NCBI GenBank assembly: GCA_001306305.2
Contig: CP155577.1
Coordinates: forward strand, 1-64,000
Reading direction: 5' to 3'
Length of the DNA: 64,000 bases
DNA from: Citromicrobium bathyomarinum
GTDB taxonomy: Bacteria; Pseudomonadota; Alphaproteobacteria; Sphingomonadales; Sphingomonadaceae
Below, piece after piece: positions 7,532 through 17,096 of the stretch. Made by a program: the position numbers and the translations under genes. The notes under the pieces are model-generated. The model was given only the letters and a program-made list of their open reading frames with translations. It ran no database searches and was not told the origin of the DNA. How positions within the stretch are numbered: position 1 is the stretch's first letter; each line of letters starts with the position of its first letter.

Positions 7532-8962
7532 ATGGAAACGACCCGCCCCGCCTCCGCCTCCTCGATCGCGACCCGTCTGGGCGTCGGCAGTGGGACCGAT
7601 ATGGTCGCGCTGGCGGAAGATCTGGCACGCGCGCAGTTCGAACCGCGCCAGCAGCGGCTGGAAAGCCGGTCCGAAGTGCTCGAGCGGCAGATCTCGCTCG
7701 CCTCGACGCTGCGCAACATGCTGTCGGGCTTCGCCAGCGCGCTGGGCGACCGGGTCCGCACCGGCGACCTCTCCGCCCAGCCCAGCATCGCCAACTCGGC
7801 CATCGCCCGGGTTTCCGCCCCGGTAGGCACCGCGGGCAAAGGCACCTATTCGCTCGAAGTGACGCAGCTCGCCAAGTCGCAGACCCTCGCCGGGCCGGCT
7901 TTTTCCGCCGCGACCGACACGGTCGGCGCGGGGCAGCTGACGATCCGCTTCGGCGCGACCGACAATGCAGCCTTCACCGCAGACGCGTCTAAGGACGCGG
8001 TCACCATCGACATCGCGGCTGGCGCAACGCTGGCCGATGTGGCGAAGGCGATCAACGCCAAGGGATCGGGCGTCACCGCCTATGTCTCGCAAACCACCAG
8101 CGGCGCACAGCTGGTGCTCAAGGGGCCAGAGGGCACCAATAACGGCTTCGTGATCGAGGCGAACGAGGATGCGGCAAATCCCGGCCTCGCCAATCTCGCC
8201 TGGGCACCCGGAGACGATCCTGCGCGCCTGCTCGCGACCTCGGGCGATGCCGCCTACAAGCTCGACGGGCTGGAGCGCACCAGCCCCGGCAATAAAATCG
8301 AAAATGCCGCCCCGGGCCTCTCGCTCGACCTGACCGGGACCAACCCCGGCAACCCGACCACGATCGGCTTCGGCGATCCCAAGGCGGCGGTCATCAGCGC
8401 GATGACCGATATCGTCGGCGCGCTGAACGAGATTGCGGGTGAGCTGAATTCGGCGACCGACCCGCTGACCGGCGACCTCGCTCGCGATTACGGCGCGCGT
8501 GCGCTGCGGCGCGAATTCTCCTCGCTCGGCAGCAAGGTCATCATGCCCAACGCCGCCGAGGGCACTCCGCGCACGCTCGCGGAGCTCGGCCTCGGCATCC
8601 AGCGCGACGGCACTTTCAAGCTCGACAGTGCACGGCTGGAACAGGCGCTTGCCAAGGACCCGGAAGCGGTCGCGGCGATGTTCACACCCGGCATCAACGG
8701 GATCTTCGCAACGATCGACCGAATCGCGCGCAACAACGCGATGTCGAGCGACCCCGGCTCGCTCGCCGGATCGGTCTCGCGCTACACCGCCCTGTCGCAG
8801 GATCTCAGCGAAGACCTTACCGAACTGGCCGAGAAACAGGAGGCGCTGCGCTCCTCCATGGTGGCCCGCTTCTCCGCCTCGGAAGCCCGCATCACATCCT
8901 CACAATCGACTCTGGACTTCCTCAAGAGCCAGATTGAAGTGTGGAATTCGCAGCGTAACTGA
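7532..8962 (+). CDS. fliD: Flagellar filament cap protein FliD
   Basis: The ~476-residue product has FliD N- and C-terminal coiled-coil ends (residues ~25-75 and ~405-470) around a variable middle region with a FliD/flagellin-type insert (TLADVAKAINAKGSGVTAYV). FliD caps the growing filament and folds exported flagellin. The ATG start is preferred; in-frame GTG (7529) and TTG (7523) codons lie just before it. The C-terminal part (LSEDLTELAEKQEALRSSM) is strongly family-like. fliS follows two bases after the stop. Confidence 0.9.
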   Translation: METTRPASASSIATRLGVGSGTDMVALAEDLARAQFEPRQQRLESRSEVLERQISLASTLRNMLSGFASALGDRVRTGDLSAQPSIANSAIARVSAPVGTAGKGTYSLEVTQLAKSQTLAGPAFSAATDTVGAGQLTIRFGATDNAAFTADASKDAVTIDIAAGATLADVAKAINAKGSGVTAYVSQTTSGAQLVLKGPEGTNNGFVIEANEDAANPGLANLAWAPGDDPARLLATSGDAAYKLDGLERTSPGNKIENAAPGLSLDLTGTNPGNPTTIGFGDPKAAVISAMTDIVGALNEIAGELNSATDPLTGDLARDYGARALRREFSSLGSKVIMPNAAEGTPRTLAELGLGIQRDGTFKLDSARLEQALAKDPEAVAAMFTPGINGIFATIDRIARNNAMSSDPGSLAGSVSRYTALSQDLSEDLTELAEKQEALRSSMVARFSASEARITSSQSTLDFLKSQIEVWNSQRN

Positions 8963-8964
8963 TC

Positions 8965-9339
8965 ATGCTGGCAGCCAACCGACCCCGCGACGCCTACCGG
9001 CAAAGCAATTTCGACGCCCGCATCAAGGGCGGCACGGCGCAGGACATCGTGGTCTATTGCCTCGACGAACTCGCGCTCACCATGGGTATGCTGCGTCAGG
9101 CGGACCTGCGCGGCAACCGTGCGGGGCGCAGCGAATCGATCACCCGGGGCATTGCGATCCTCACCGCGCTGGAAATGGGCGTCGACCGCGATACCGAACT
9201 CGCCGGCAGCCTGCTGCATTTCTACGAGGGTGCGCGCCACCTCCTGCTGGCCTCGGCCGCGAACACCGATGTGGCCGCGATCGAGCAGCTGCGCGCCGAT
9301 GTGATCGAGATCCGCGACGCATTGCGCAGCGCGATCTGA
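8965..9339 (+). CDS. fliS: Flagellin export chaperone FliS
   Basis: The 124-residue all-helical protein resembles FliS: an early YRQSNFDARIKGG segment, and helices with EMGVDRDTELAGSLLHFYE. FliS binds the C-terminal end of unpolymerised flagellin and delivers it to the export gate. No flagellin gene lies in this window, so its client must be encoded elsewhere. It is the last recognisable structural flagellar gene of the run. Confidence 0.9.
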   Translation: MLAANRPRDAYRQSNFDARIKGGTAQDIVVYCLDELALTMGMLRQADLRGNRAGRSESITRGIAILTALEMGVDRDTELAGSLLHFYEGARHLLLASAANTDVAAIEQLRADVIEIRDALRSAI

Positions 9340-9385
9340 TTAACCCTTTTCGGACCCATCTTCCCCGCGCCCTGACGGCCACGGA

Positions 9386-9414
9386 TTGACAAACTCCGGG
9401 CCGCATCCGAACAT
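9386..9414 (+). promoter_or_regulatory. Candidate sigma-70-type promoter for the LuxR-type regulator
   Basis: A perfect TTGACA hexamer, 17 bases, then GAACAT. The spacing is ideal and the -10 box is weak. It would start transcription about 95 bases before the regulator gene and separate it from the fliS transcript. Confidence 0.3.
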
Positions 9415-9518
9415 TGCGCAGCCTGCAAGGCATTGAACTCTCGCACATTTGCGGCCCGATAGGGTATCCGCAGCGCAGGGCCAGCCGATGGGGGGGCGTT
9501 AAGGATCATGGGGCCGGG

Positions 9519-10178
9519 ATGGACAATGTCTTCGTAATCGACGGAAATGGGGAACGACGGGCCGAAATTGGCCACGTGCTGATGGAAGGGGGCGGCCATG
9601 CAGAACCCTTCGAGACGATCGACGAATTTCTCGCCTTCGGCTCGAACGAGGGAACCGCGCTGGTCAGCGACGAAGACGGCGCGGCGATCCGCCTGTGCGA
9701 GAAGATGCGCGACAAACCGCGGCTGGTGCCGGTCGTCGGCTATGCGCTTTCGCCCGACATCGGCCAGGTGGTTGCGGCAATGCAGGCCGGCGCGGTCAGC
9801 TATCTCGGCTGGCCGTTCACGCGGACGACCCTGACCGAGGAACTGGCGCGGATCGCGCCGATGGTGAAGCGCACCCTGGCCGAGCAGCGGCGACGCGCAC
9901 ACGCCAGCGCGCTGCTGGCCGGGCTGACCGCACGCGAGCGCGAGGTGCTGGTCAGCCTGACTACGCTGGGCACCAACAAGGCAATCGCCAAGGAGCTCGA
10001 TATCAGCCCGCGAACGGTGGAGAAGTATCGCGCCACTATCCTGGTGCGGCTGGGCGTCGAAAACAGCGCGCAGGCAATCAGGGTCGCGGTCGAAGGCGGG
10101 GCGTTGCAAGCCGCGCAGCTGGTCGGTTCGTCCAGCGCCTCCACCGGTCGGGTCGCGGTCGGCGACGTTATCGGTTAG
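9519..10178 (+). CDS. LuxR-family DNA-binding regulator with degenerate receiver domain
   Basis: The 219-residue product has a FixJ/NarL layout: an N-terminal receiver-like domain (about residues 1-115) and a C-terminal LuxR helix-turn-helix (about 138-200; LTAREREVL, NKAIAKELDISPRTVEKYR). Asp51 aligns with the usual phosphoacceptor. The N-terminal acidic pair is reduced to Asp8-Gly9, Gly74 replaces the conserved Thr/Ser and Trp98 replaces the conserved Lys, so classical phosphorylation switching is doubtful. The ATG chosen starts exactly at the first receiver strand (DNVFVID). Position after the fli genes suggests a flagellar role, which is inference. No partner histidine kinase is adjacent. 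Confidence 0.8.
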   Translation: MDNVFVIDGNGERRAEIGHVLMEGGGHAEPFETIDEFLAFGSNEGTALVSDEDGAAIRLCEKMRDKPRLVPVVGYALSPDIGQVVAAMQAGAVSYLGWPFTRTTLTEELARIAPMVKRTLAEQRRRAHASALLAGLTAREREVLVSLTTLGTNKAIAKELDISPRTVEKYRATILVRLGVENSAQAIRVAVEGGALQAAQLVGSSSASTGRVAVGDVIG

Positions 10179-10191
10179 CTGCGCAGCCCGC

Positions 10192-11859
10192 TCATTCGGC
10201 GAGCTTTGCGTGCTCTTCCAGCACCGCGTCGCTATGCGTGGCGACGCCCTGCCGCTTGCGCATCACATCGAATAGGATCGCCTTGATCAGCGCGATCGTC
10301 ATCAGCACGACCACCACCGAGAAGGGCAAAGCCCCGATAATCATGGTCGTCTGCAGCGCATCGATCCCGCCCAGGATCAGCATGCTCGCAACCACCAGCC
10401 CGATCGCAACGCCCCAGAAGAGCACATGCCGCCGCCGGGTATTATCGTCTTCGCCTGCGGCATTGATCGTGTTGACGATCAGGATAGCGCTGTCGGCGGA
10501 GGTGACCAGATAGGTCATCAGCAAGACCACCACGAGGATCGAAACCAGCGTGGCGAAGGGCGCGCTCAGCATCACCGACAGGGTCGCGTAGAGCTGGTCG
10601 GAGATCGACGCGTCGAGGATCGACCCGTCGGCCGCGCCGCTCAGCTCCAGCTCGATCGCGGTGCCGCCAATCAGGGTCATCCAGACGAACCCCATCAGCG
10701 AGGGGACCAGCACCACACCGAGGACGAATTCGCGCACCGTACGCCCGCGCGATACGCGGGCGATGAACATGCCCACGAAGGGCGCAAATGCGATCCACCA
10801 CGCCCAGTAGAACACCGACCAGTCGAGCTGCCATTGCGCCAGCGCGTCGCCCGTCGGCGTCCCGTCAGGTGACAGCACCATCAGCGCGAGCGATGGCAGA
10901 GCGACCACATAGTCGATCAGCCCCAGTCCCAGGCTCTCAAGGCCGAACACCCCCGCCCCGAACACCAGGAAGATCGCCAGCAGTACGAAGGACAAGCCCA
11001 GATTGAGGTTGGACAGCCATCTGATCCCCGCGCCCACGCCCGACAATGCGGACAGGGTCGAAGCGCCCAGCAGGAAGATGACTGCAAGGATGATCGCCAT
11101 TGCAGAGGCGCTGCCGTCGGCCAGCATCAGCCAGTCGCCCATCCCCAGCCGGTCCAGCCCGGCGACGAATTGCTGAACCCCGAGGCCCAGCGTGACCGCC
11201 ACACCCAGGATCGTCGCGACCACCGCGACGAAATCCACCGTGTGGCCCGCAAAGCCCGACATCCGCTCTCCGAACAGCGGGGTCAGCGCGCTGCGAATGG
11301 TCAGCGGCAGGCCGCGCCGATAGGAAACATAGCCAACCGCAAGGCCGACCAGCGCATAGGTCGACCACGCGGCAAAGCCCCAGTGGAAAAAGGTGTAGAC
11401 ATAGCTGGGCCGCACGTTCGCGGCGGAAACAGGCTCCACCAACCCCCTGATGGTTTCCGGATTGCTCTGGAAATGCGCCAGCGGCTCGCCCGTCGAATAG
11501 GTCAGCAGGCCGATCCCAATCCCCGCGCCGAACAGCATGGCGAACCATGAAAACGCGCCGAATTCGGGCTTTTCACCTGGCGCGCCCAGCCGTAGCGTGC
11601 CCGATTGCGGCAAAATGGCGAGCACCAGCGCGACCAGCGTGAGAAACGCGACGAGGTACACATACCACCCGGCGAAGGCGGCGATGATCGTTTCGTTGGC
11701 GACCGTAAGCGCGTGCGACGCCGCATCGGGAAACAGGAGGGTCCAGCCGATCAGCAGGGCGATGGCAAGCTTGCCGGGGATCGCCACGCGGGTGTTGAAG
11801 CCGCGATAGAAACCGCTCTCGGCGGTGAAAATCGGAAGCCTGAACAGGGGGAGGCCCAT
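10192..11859 (-). CDS. BCCT-family transporter (betaine/carnitine/choline type)
   Basis: The 555-residue protein has about twelve membrane helices. It contains the BCCT signature region (FYWAWWIAFAPFVGMFIAR, then SRGRTVREF) and GAGIGIGLLTYSTGEP, so it is a sodium- or proton-coupled importer of quaternary ammonium osmolytes or related solutes. Substrate cannot be told from sequence. A longer in-frame start exists 87 bases upstream, but the ATG used gives the normal family N-terminus. It points toward the LuxR gene (convergent, 13-base gap) and lies downstream of two Crp-type regulators and near putA, hinting at proline or proline-betaine use. Confidence 0.9.
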   Translation of the reverse strand: MGLPLFRLPIFTAESGFYRGFNTRVAIPGKLAIALLIGWTLLFPDAASHALTVANETIIAAFAGWYVYLVAFLTLVALVLAILPQSGTLRLGAPGEKPEFGAFSWFAMLFGAGIGIGLLTYSTGEPLAHFQSNPETIRGLVEPVSAANVRPSYVYTFFHWGFAAWSTYALVGLAVGYVSYRRGLPLTIRSALTPLFGERMSGFAGHTVDFVAVVATILGVAVTLGLGVQQFVAGLDRLGMGDWLMLADGSASAMAIILAVIFLLGASTLSALSGVGAGIRWLSNLNLGLSFVLLAIFLVFGAGVFGLESLGLGLIDYVVALPSLALMVLSPDGTPTGDALAQWQLDWSVFYWAWWIAFAPFVGMFIARVSRGRTVREFVLGVVLVPSLMGFVWMTLIGGTAIELELSGAADGSILDASISDQLYATLSVMLSAPFATLVSILVVVLLMTYLVTSADSAILIVNTINAAGEDDNTRRRHVLFWGVAIGLVVASMLILGGIDALQTTMIIGALPFSVVVVLMTIALIKAILFDVMRKRQGVATHSDAVLEEHAKLAE

Positions 11860-12068
11860 CCTGCGTCGTGCGGCGTCGTCCTGCGGTGATACCAACGGAT
11901 GCTCCTGCCCCGGCCCGCGACAATGTGCCGCGCGGCCATCATGCAATGCTGAAGGTGGGTGAACCGGGACTGTGACCCATCAAGTGCGCAACGGCAAGCG
12001 CAGCGATCCGCACAGCTGCCCCGTTATCTCGCAAACGTCCCGGCGAACCGCCACCGGGCCGGCCGCCC

Positions 12069-12812
12069 TCAGAGCCAGTCCTGATCGAAGCGCAGCGGGC
12101 CGTCGCTGTACAGATAGGCACCGTCGAACTGCGCATATTCGCGCAGCGCGTCCCAGTTGGACGTGTACAGATCGCCGCGGCGAATCTCGGCCAGTTCCAG
12201 CTCGCGCAGCTTGCCCACCGCGCGGTTGGCGTGGATCGCGCTGACCCCGCACATGTCAGCAAGGTCGATCTGGGTGAAGGGCGTTCGCAGCGAACGGTTG
12301 TTGGCCTGCCCGATCAGCTCCAGCCGGCGGTGCAGTTCGCAATAGATATGCGCGATCCGGCGAGGCGCATCGAGCTGTTCGAGCATCTGGATCCACTTGC
12401 GGTGGATCGCCGCATCCAGCAGCGTCGCGAACCACAGCGCACGGGCGATCCGGGGCTTTTCCTCCAGCGCGGTGCGCAGCCGCTGGTGCGGTGCGATGCC
12501 CAGCGTGACCGGGCCGGAGGCAACGATGTTGTGATCCAGCCGCTTGAGCGCGAAGGCATGCAGATCGATGAAGTCGCCGGGCACATGGATGCCAACGATA
12601 AAGCGCCGGTTGCCGCTTTCGATCGTGCGGAACACGTATCCCGAGATTAGGATCGTGCTGCTGTTCGCGATCGTCCCGCGCGATATCAGGACTTCGCCCG
12701 ATTCCGCCTCGCGAGTCTCGCTGATCAGCGATTCGATATAGGCCTGGTCGTCATGGCCCAGCTTGTCGCGAAGTCGCCCGGCGAGAAAATCACCGGTATT
12801 CGGAAATTCCAT
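12069..12812 (-). CDS. Crp/Fnr-family transcriptional regulator (copy 1)
   Basis: The 247-residue product has a cyclic-nucleotide-binding-like beta-barrel (about residues 25-115, including HVPGDFIDLH), a dimerisation helix and a winged helix-turn-helix (about 180-205, TQIDLADMCGVS). The N-terminal Cys cluster of oxygen-sensing FNR is missing, and the cAMP-binding Glu/Arg-Ser pattern of CRP is not evident, so the effector is unknown. It is clearly paralogous to the next gene, sharing HVPGDF(I/V)DLH and FALKRLDHN. A GTG 18 bases upstream is an alternative start. Confidence 0.88.
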   Translation of the reverse strand: MEFPNTGDFLAGRLRDKLGHDDQAYIESLISETREAESGEVLISRGTIANSSTILISGYVFRTIESGNRRFIVGIHVPGDFIDLHAFALKRLDHNIVASGPVTLGIAPHQRLRTALEEKPRIARALWFATLLDAAIHRKWIQMLEQLDAPRRIAHIYCELHRRLELIGQANNRSLRTPFTQIDLADMCGVSAIHANRAVGKLRELELAEIRRGDLYTSNWDALREYAQFDGAYLYSDGPLRFDQDWL

Positions 12813-12933
12813 CGCCCCGTGTCTTTCCACCTGTTTGCGATTCAGTCGCCCGGTTAGCGAGCCGTGATGCAGCCAGTCTATTGATGCATGTTAGCTTCAC
12901 CGAATTTGCCCCCAGAACTTGCCCAGAACGCAA

Positions 12934-13704
12934 TCAAAGCGCGAAAAGCTCGCTCTTCACCGCAAGTTCGCCCTCACCATACAAGTAGTCGGGCGCAAAG
13001 TCTGCATACTGCTCCAGTCCAGCCCGATCGGGCGAGCTGACCCTGCCCTTGCGGAACGTCGCCAGCTCGCGTTCGCGCAGTTCTCGCAGCGCGCGATTGG
13101 CGTGAACCGGGGTCGCGCCGCACATCTCGGCAAGATCGACCTGGGTCAGCGGTGTCTGGAATCCGTCCTCGTCCGCCAGCCCGACCATTTCGAGCCGACG
13201 CCACAATTCGGCAAAGATATGCGCGATCCGGCGCGGCGTGGTCAGCTGTTCCAGCTTCATGATCCACTGGCGGTGCATCGCCGCGTCGAGCAGGGTGGAC
13301 GACCACAGCAGGCGCCCCAGATGCGGCCTGTCGCGCAGCACCTCGCGCAGCTTTTCATGCGGAACATAGGCCAGCTTCACCGGCCCGATCGTATCGACAT
13401 TATGGTCCAGCCGCTTGAGCGCGAAGCAGTGCAGATCGACGAAATCGCCCGGCACATGCACGCTCAGCGCCGAACGGTTGCCGGTGCCGTCGAGCCCGCG
13501 AATGATGAACCCTTCGACCAGCAGCGTGCTACGCGAACAGGCGGACCCGGCCTGCACCACGCGGGTGTCCTTTTGGTAATTCGCGATTTCTTCCGGCAGG
13601 TTTTCCAGCAGGCGACGATCCTCATGGCTCAGGCTGTCGCGCAGACGGCCATACAGGAAACGACCCGTCAGCGGGAATTCCGCCAGTTCCTGCTCGAGTG
13701 TCAT
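12934..13704 (-). CDS. Crp/Fnr-family transcriptional regulator (copy 2)
   Basis: The 256-residue product has the same plan as its downstream paralogue: barrel domain about residues 30-120, long helix, and winged helix-turn-helix about 187-212 (TQVDLAEMCGAT). It lacks an FNR-type Cys cluster. The start is well supported: AGGAGGG lies five bases before the ATG, whereas the longer frame has no such site. It is transcribed away from putA, leaving a 168-base shared upstream region, so it may regulate putA. That is inference from arrangement only. Confidence 0.9.
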   Translation of the reverse strand: MTLEQELAEFPLTGRFLYGRLRDSLSHEDRRLLENLPEEIANYQKDTRVVQAGSACSRSTLLVEGFIIRGLDGTGNRSALSVHVPGDFVDLHCFALKRLDHNVDTIGPVKLAYVPHEKLREVLRDRPHLGRLLWSSTLLDAAMHRQWIMKLEQLTTPRRIAHIFAELWRRLEMVGLADEDGFQTPLTQVDLAEMCGATPVHANRALRELRERELATFRKGRVSSPDRAGLEQYADFAPDYLYGEGELAVKSELFAL

Positions 13705-13872
13705 CGTCCCTCCTGGCCGTTTGCTTGTCACGGCTCGCGTTGAGCGCTGATCTAACGGCTCGCGCGGCCCGGGTCGAGCCCGCTGCGATCACGCAGGCAA
13801 GGCAACTGCAGCCCTTTGAAATACCACAAGGCTTGATATGCAGACGCGTCGGGTCCACCTCGCCAAGCGAGT

Positions 13873-16800
13873 ATGGATATGATGACCAAGAACCCGCCCG
13901 CCGACCACGCGCCCATTGCGAGTGCCGAACCTATCGACCGCGGCGCGCTGCGCGCGGCGTTTCGCCAGGAAGAGGCGGCCTGCGTCGCCGATCGCCTGCG
14001 CGAAACCCAGGTTTTCAGCCGAGACCATGCGGCAATTCAGGCCTATGCGGTCAAGCTGATCCAGGATGCGCGCAAGCGTGACGTCAGCGGGATAGACGCG
14101 TTCCTGCACCAGTACGGGCTCAATACCGAAGAGGGAATCGCGCTGATGTGCCTCGCCGAGGCGCTGCTGCGGGTGCCCGACGGACGCACTGCCGACGCGC
14201 TGATTCGCGACAAGATCGGCGAGATCAACTGGCGCGAACATCTCAACGAATCGGACAGCACCTTCGTCAACGCGGCGACGTTCTCGCTCATGCTGACAGG
14301 CGAAGTGCTCGAACGGCCCGAACAGACGCAGAAGGCGATGGGCCGCACGCTGCGCGGGGCGATGAACCGGCTTGGCGAGCCGGTGATCCGGCAGGCGACC
14401 TTCCAGGCCATGCGGATCCTTGGCGGACAGTTCGTGTTCGGCCGGTCGATCAATGAGGCGCTCAAGCGCGCCGGGCCCGAACGTGCGCGCGGCCTGACCC
14501 ACAGTTTCGACATGCTCGGCGAAGCGGCGATGACCTTCGCCGATGCCGAACGCTATCGCAAAGCGTACCTCCACGCGATCGAGCGGCTGAAGGATGAGAG
14601 CGACGGCACCATCTCGGGCAGCCCGGGCATCTCGGTCAAGCTGACCGCGCTCTATCCCAAGTACGACATCTTCCATGCCGAAAAGGCGAAGAAGGCGCTG
14701 ATCCCGATCGTGACCGAGTTGGCGGTGCGCGCGCGCGACGCCAATATCCACTTCACGATCGACGCCGAGGAAGCCGACCGGCTGGAGCTTTCGCTCGACA
14801 TCATCGAGGCGCTGGCGTCGGACGATTCGCTGTTCGCCCGCCCCGACGGCACCCGCTGGGAAGGCTTCGGCATGGCGGTGCAGGCCTATCAGAAGCGCGG
14901 CGTGCCGCTGTGCCGCTGGCTGATCGATCTGGCCGAGAAGTACGATCGCAAGTTCATGGTCCGGCTGGTCAAGGGTGCCTACTGGGATACCGAGATCAAG
15001 ATCAGCCAGGTCGCCGGGCTCGACGATTTCCCCGTCTTCACCCGCAAGGTCGCGACCGACGTTTCCTACATGGCCTGCGCCGATGTGATGCTGAGCGCGC
15101 CCAAGCGGATCTACGGCGCCTTCGCGACCCACAACGCCTACACCATCGCTGCGATCGTGCAGCGCGCAGGCGCGGGCACGCAGTTCGAATTCCAGCGCCT
15201 GCACGGCATGGGCGAGGAGCTCTACGCCGCGCTCGCCAAGGCGCAGGGCAATGCCAAGACGCCGGTGCGGATCTACGCGCCGGTCGGCGGGCACAAGGAC
15301 CTGCTCGCCTATCTGGTGCGCCGCCTGCTGGAAAACGGCGCCAACAGCTCCTTCGTCAACCGGATGGCCGATTCGGACCTTTCGGCGGTCGATCTGGCGG
15401 GCGATCCGGTGGCTGAGCTGGCCGCGCTGGAGCCCAAGCGGAACCCTGCGATTCCGCTGCCCAAGGACATCTTCCCCGGTCGCCGCAACAGCGCGGGCGT
15501 GGACCTTGCCGATCCGCTGGTGCGCGAACCGCTGCTCAAGCGGCTGCACGACATGCGCGAGCGGCAGTGGGAAGCCTCACCCACCTTCAAGGCCGAGGTT
15601 CCCGGCGAAATCGCCCCGATCACCGCGCCGTTCGATCACGGCATGCGGATCGGCACGCGCCGCGATGCGAGCGCGGAAGAGGTCGATGATGCGATCGGTC
15701 GCGCGGCCGCGATCCAGCCCGGCTGGAACGCGCTGGGCGGTGAAAAGCGCGCGCTGCTGCTGGAAGCCGCCGCCGACGCGTTCGAAGCGCATACCGACGA
15801 GATCCTCTCGCTGTGCCAGCTGGAAGCCGGCAAGACGCTGGTCGACGCGGTGCTCGAAATTCGCGAGGCGGTCGACTTCCTGCGTTACTACGCGAACGAG
15901 GCACGCCGCCTGTTCATCGAGCCTACCGAGCTGCCTGGCCCCACCGGCGAGCACAATTACCTGAAGCTCGCGGGGCGCGGCGTGTTCGCAACGATCAGCC
16001 CGTGGAACTTCCCGCTGGCGATCTTCATCGGCCCCGCCGCCGCTGCTCTTGCAGCGGGCAACACGGTGATCGCCAAGCCGGCCGAGCAGACGCCGCTGAT
16101 CGCCGCGCTCGCAGTCAAGCTGTGCCACCAGGCGGGCATTCCCGAAGAGGTCTTCCAGCTGCTGCCCGGCGGCGGCGAGGTCGGCCAGCTGATCACCAGC
16201 GACGTGCGCATCGCGGGCGTGGCTTTCACCGGCAGCACCGCGACCGCGCAGGCGATCAACCGCGGCCTCGCCGCGCGCGACGGCGGGATTGCGACGCTGA
16301 TCGCCGAGACCGGCGGCCAGAACGCGATGATCGTGGACAGCACCGCGCTGCCCGAACAGGTTACCCGCGACGTCATCTCGAGCGCGTTCCAGAGCGCGGG
16401 CCAGCGCTGCTCCGCCCAGCGCGTGCTGTACATCCAGGAAGACGTCTACGACGAGATGCTGACGATGATCCGCGGCGCGTTCGAAGCGCTCGACGTCGGC
16501 GACCCGACCCGGTTCGACACCGATGTCGGCCCGGTGATCGACCATGACGCGCAGGCTGCGCTGGAGCGGCACGTGGCGCGCTCGGAAACGATTGGGCGCA
16601 CGATCTGGCGGGGCAAGGAGGATTCCTCCCTCGCACGCGGCAGCTTCGTGGTCCCCACGATCATCGAGATCGAGGGCATCGGCCACCTCCAGCGCGAGAA
16701 TTTCGGCCCGGTGCTGCACATCGCCAAGTTCAAGGGCAAGGACCTTGGCCAGGTGGTGGACGACATCAACGCGGTCGGCTTCGGCCTGACTTGCGGGCTG

Positions 16801-17043
16801 CACAGCCGGGTCGAGGAAACCCGCCGCTTCGTCGAATCGCGGATCAAGGTCGGCAATTTCTACGTCAACCGCAACCAGATCGGCGCGGTGGTCGGCAGCC
16901 AGCCGTTCGGCGGCGAAGGCCTGTCGGGCACCGGCCCCAAGGCGGGCGGCCCCAACTACGTCGCGCGCTTCGCCACCGAACGCGTGGTGACGGTGGATAC
17001 GACCGCGGCGGGCGGCAACGCCACGCTGCTGGCAAGCCTGTGA
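13873..17043 (+). CDS. putA: Bifunctional proline dehydrogenase / glutamate-semialdehyde dehydrogenase PutA
   Basis: The 1056-residue enzyme oxidises proline to glutamate. The FAD-dependent proline dehydrogenase part occupies about residues 60-480 ([25 protein letters not shown]), and the NAD-dependent aldehyde dehydrogenase part about 530-1030. Catalytic residues are Glu812 (AETGGQN) and Cys846 (AGQRCSAQR). The N-terminal ribbon-helix-helix repressor domain of enteric PutA is absent, so transcription must be controlled by another protein; the divergent Crp-type gene is a candidate. Length matches the short, catalytic-only PutA class. Confidence 0.97.
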   Translation: MDMMTKNPPADHAPIASAEPIDRGALRAAFRQEEAACVADRLRETQVFSRDHAAIQAYAVKLIQDARKRDVSGIDAFLHQYGLNTEEGIALMCLAEALLRVPDGRTADALIRDKIGEINWREHLNESDSTFVNAATFSLMLTGEVLERPEQTQKAMGRTLRGAMNRLGEPVIRQATFQAMRILGGQFVFGRSINEALKRAGPERARGLTHSFDMLGEAAMTFADAERYRKAYLHAIERLKDESDGTISGSPGISVKLTALYPKYDIFHAEKAKKALIPIVTELAVRARDANIHFTIDAEEADRLELSLDIIEALASDDSLFARPDGTRWEGFGMAVQAYQKRGVPLCRWLIDLAEKYDRKFMVRLVKGAYWDTEIKISQVAGLDDFPVFTRKVATDVSYMACADVMLSAPKRIYGAFATHNAYTIAAIVQRAGAGTQFEFQRLHGMGEELYAALAKAQGNAKTPVRIYAPVGGHKDLLAYLVRRLLENGANSSFVNRMADSDLSAVDLAGDPVAELAALEPKRNPAIPLPKDIFPGRRNSAGVDLADPLVREPLLKRLHDMRERQWEASPTFKAEVPGEIAPITAPFDHGMRIGTRRDASAEEVDDAIGRAAAIQPGWNALGGEKRALLLEAAADAFEAHTDEILSLCQLEAGKTLVDAVLEIREAVDFLRYYANEARRLFIEPTELPGPTGEHNYLKLAGRGVFATISPWNFPLAIFIGPAAAALAAGNTVIAKPAEQTPLIAALAVKLCHQAGIPEEVFQLLPGGGEVGQLITSDVRIAGVAFTGSTATAQAINRGLAARDGGIATLIAETGGQNAMIVDSTALPEQVTRDVISSAFQSAGQRCSAQRVLYIQEDVYDEMLTMIRGAFEALDVGDPTRFDTDVGPVIDHDAQAALERHVARSETIGRTIWRGKEDSSLARGSFVVPTIIEIEGIGHLQRENFGPVLHIAKFKGKDLGQVVDDINAVGFGLTCGLHSRVEETRRFVESRIKVGNFYVNRNQIGAVVGSQPFGGEGLSGTGPKAGGPNYVARFATERVVTVDTTAAGGNATLLASL

Positions 17044-17071
17044 TCGGGTAACACCGCAGTTCCAGTGTGGT

Positions 17072-17094
17072 GGCGGACCTGTTAAAGGTCCGCC
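17072..17094 (+). other. Perfect 9-bp stem-loop between putA and the next gene
   Basis: GGCGGACCT and AGGTCCGCC form a perfect 9-bp stem with a GTTAA loop. There is no T-tract. It ends two bases before the ATG at 17097 and contains the only AAGG-like SD candidate, so it could mask translation or act as a transcript 3' end for putA. Confidence 0.55.
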
Positions 17095-17096
17095 CC

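Noticed and set aside
12875-12895. TTGAT-N4 half-site between the two Crp/Fnr genes as an FNR box
   Set aside because: Only the left half matches; the right half (GTTAG) departs from ATCAA.
13789-15549. 586-codon open frame antisense to putA
   Set aside because: In GC-rich DNA long antisense frames arise from codon bias. The putA product is unmistakable and the antisense protein has no recognisable domain.
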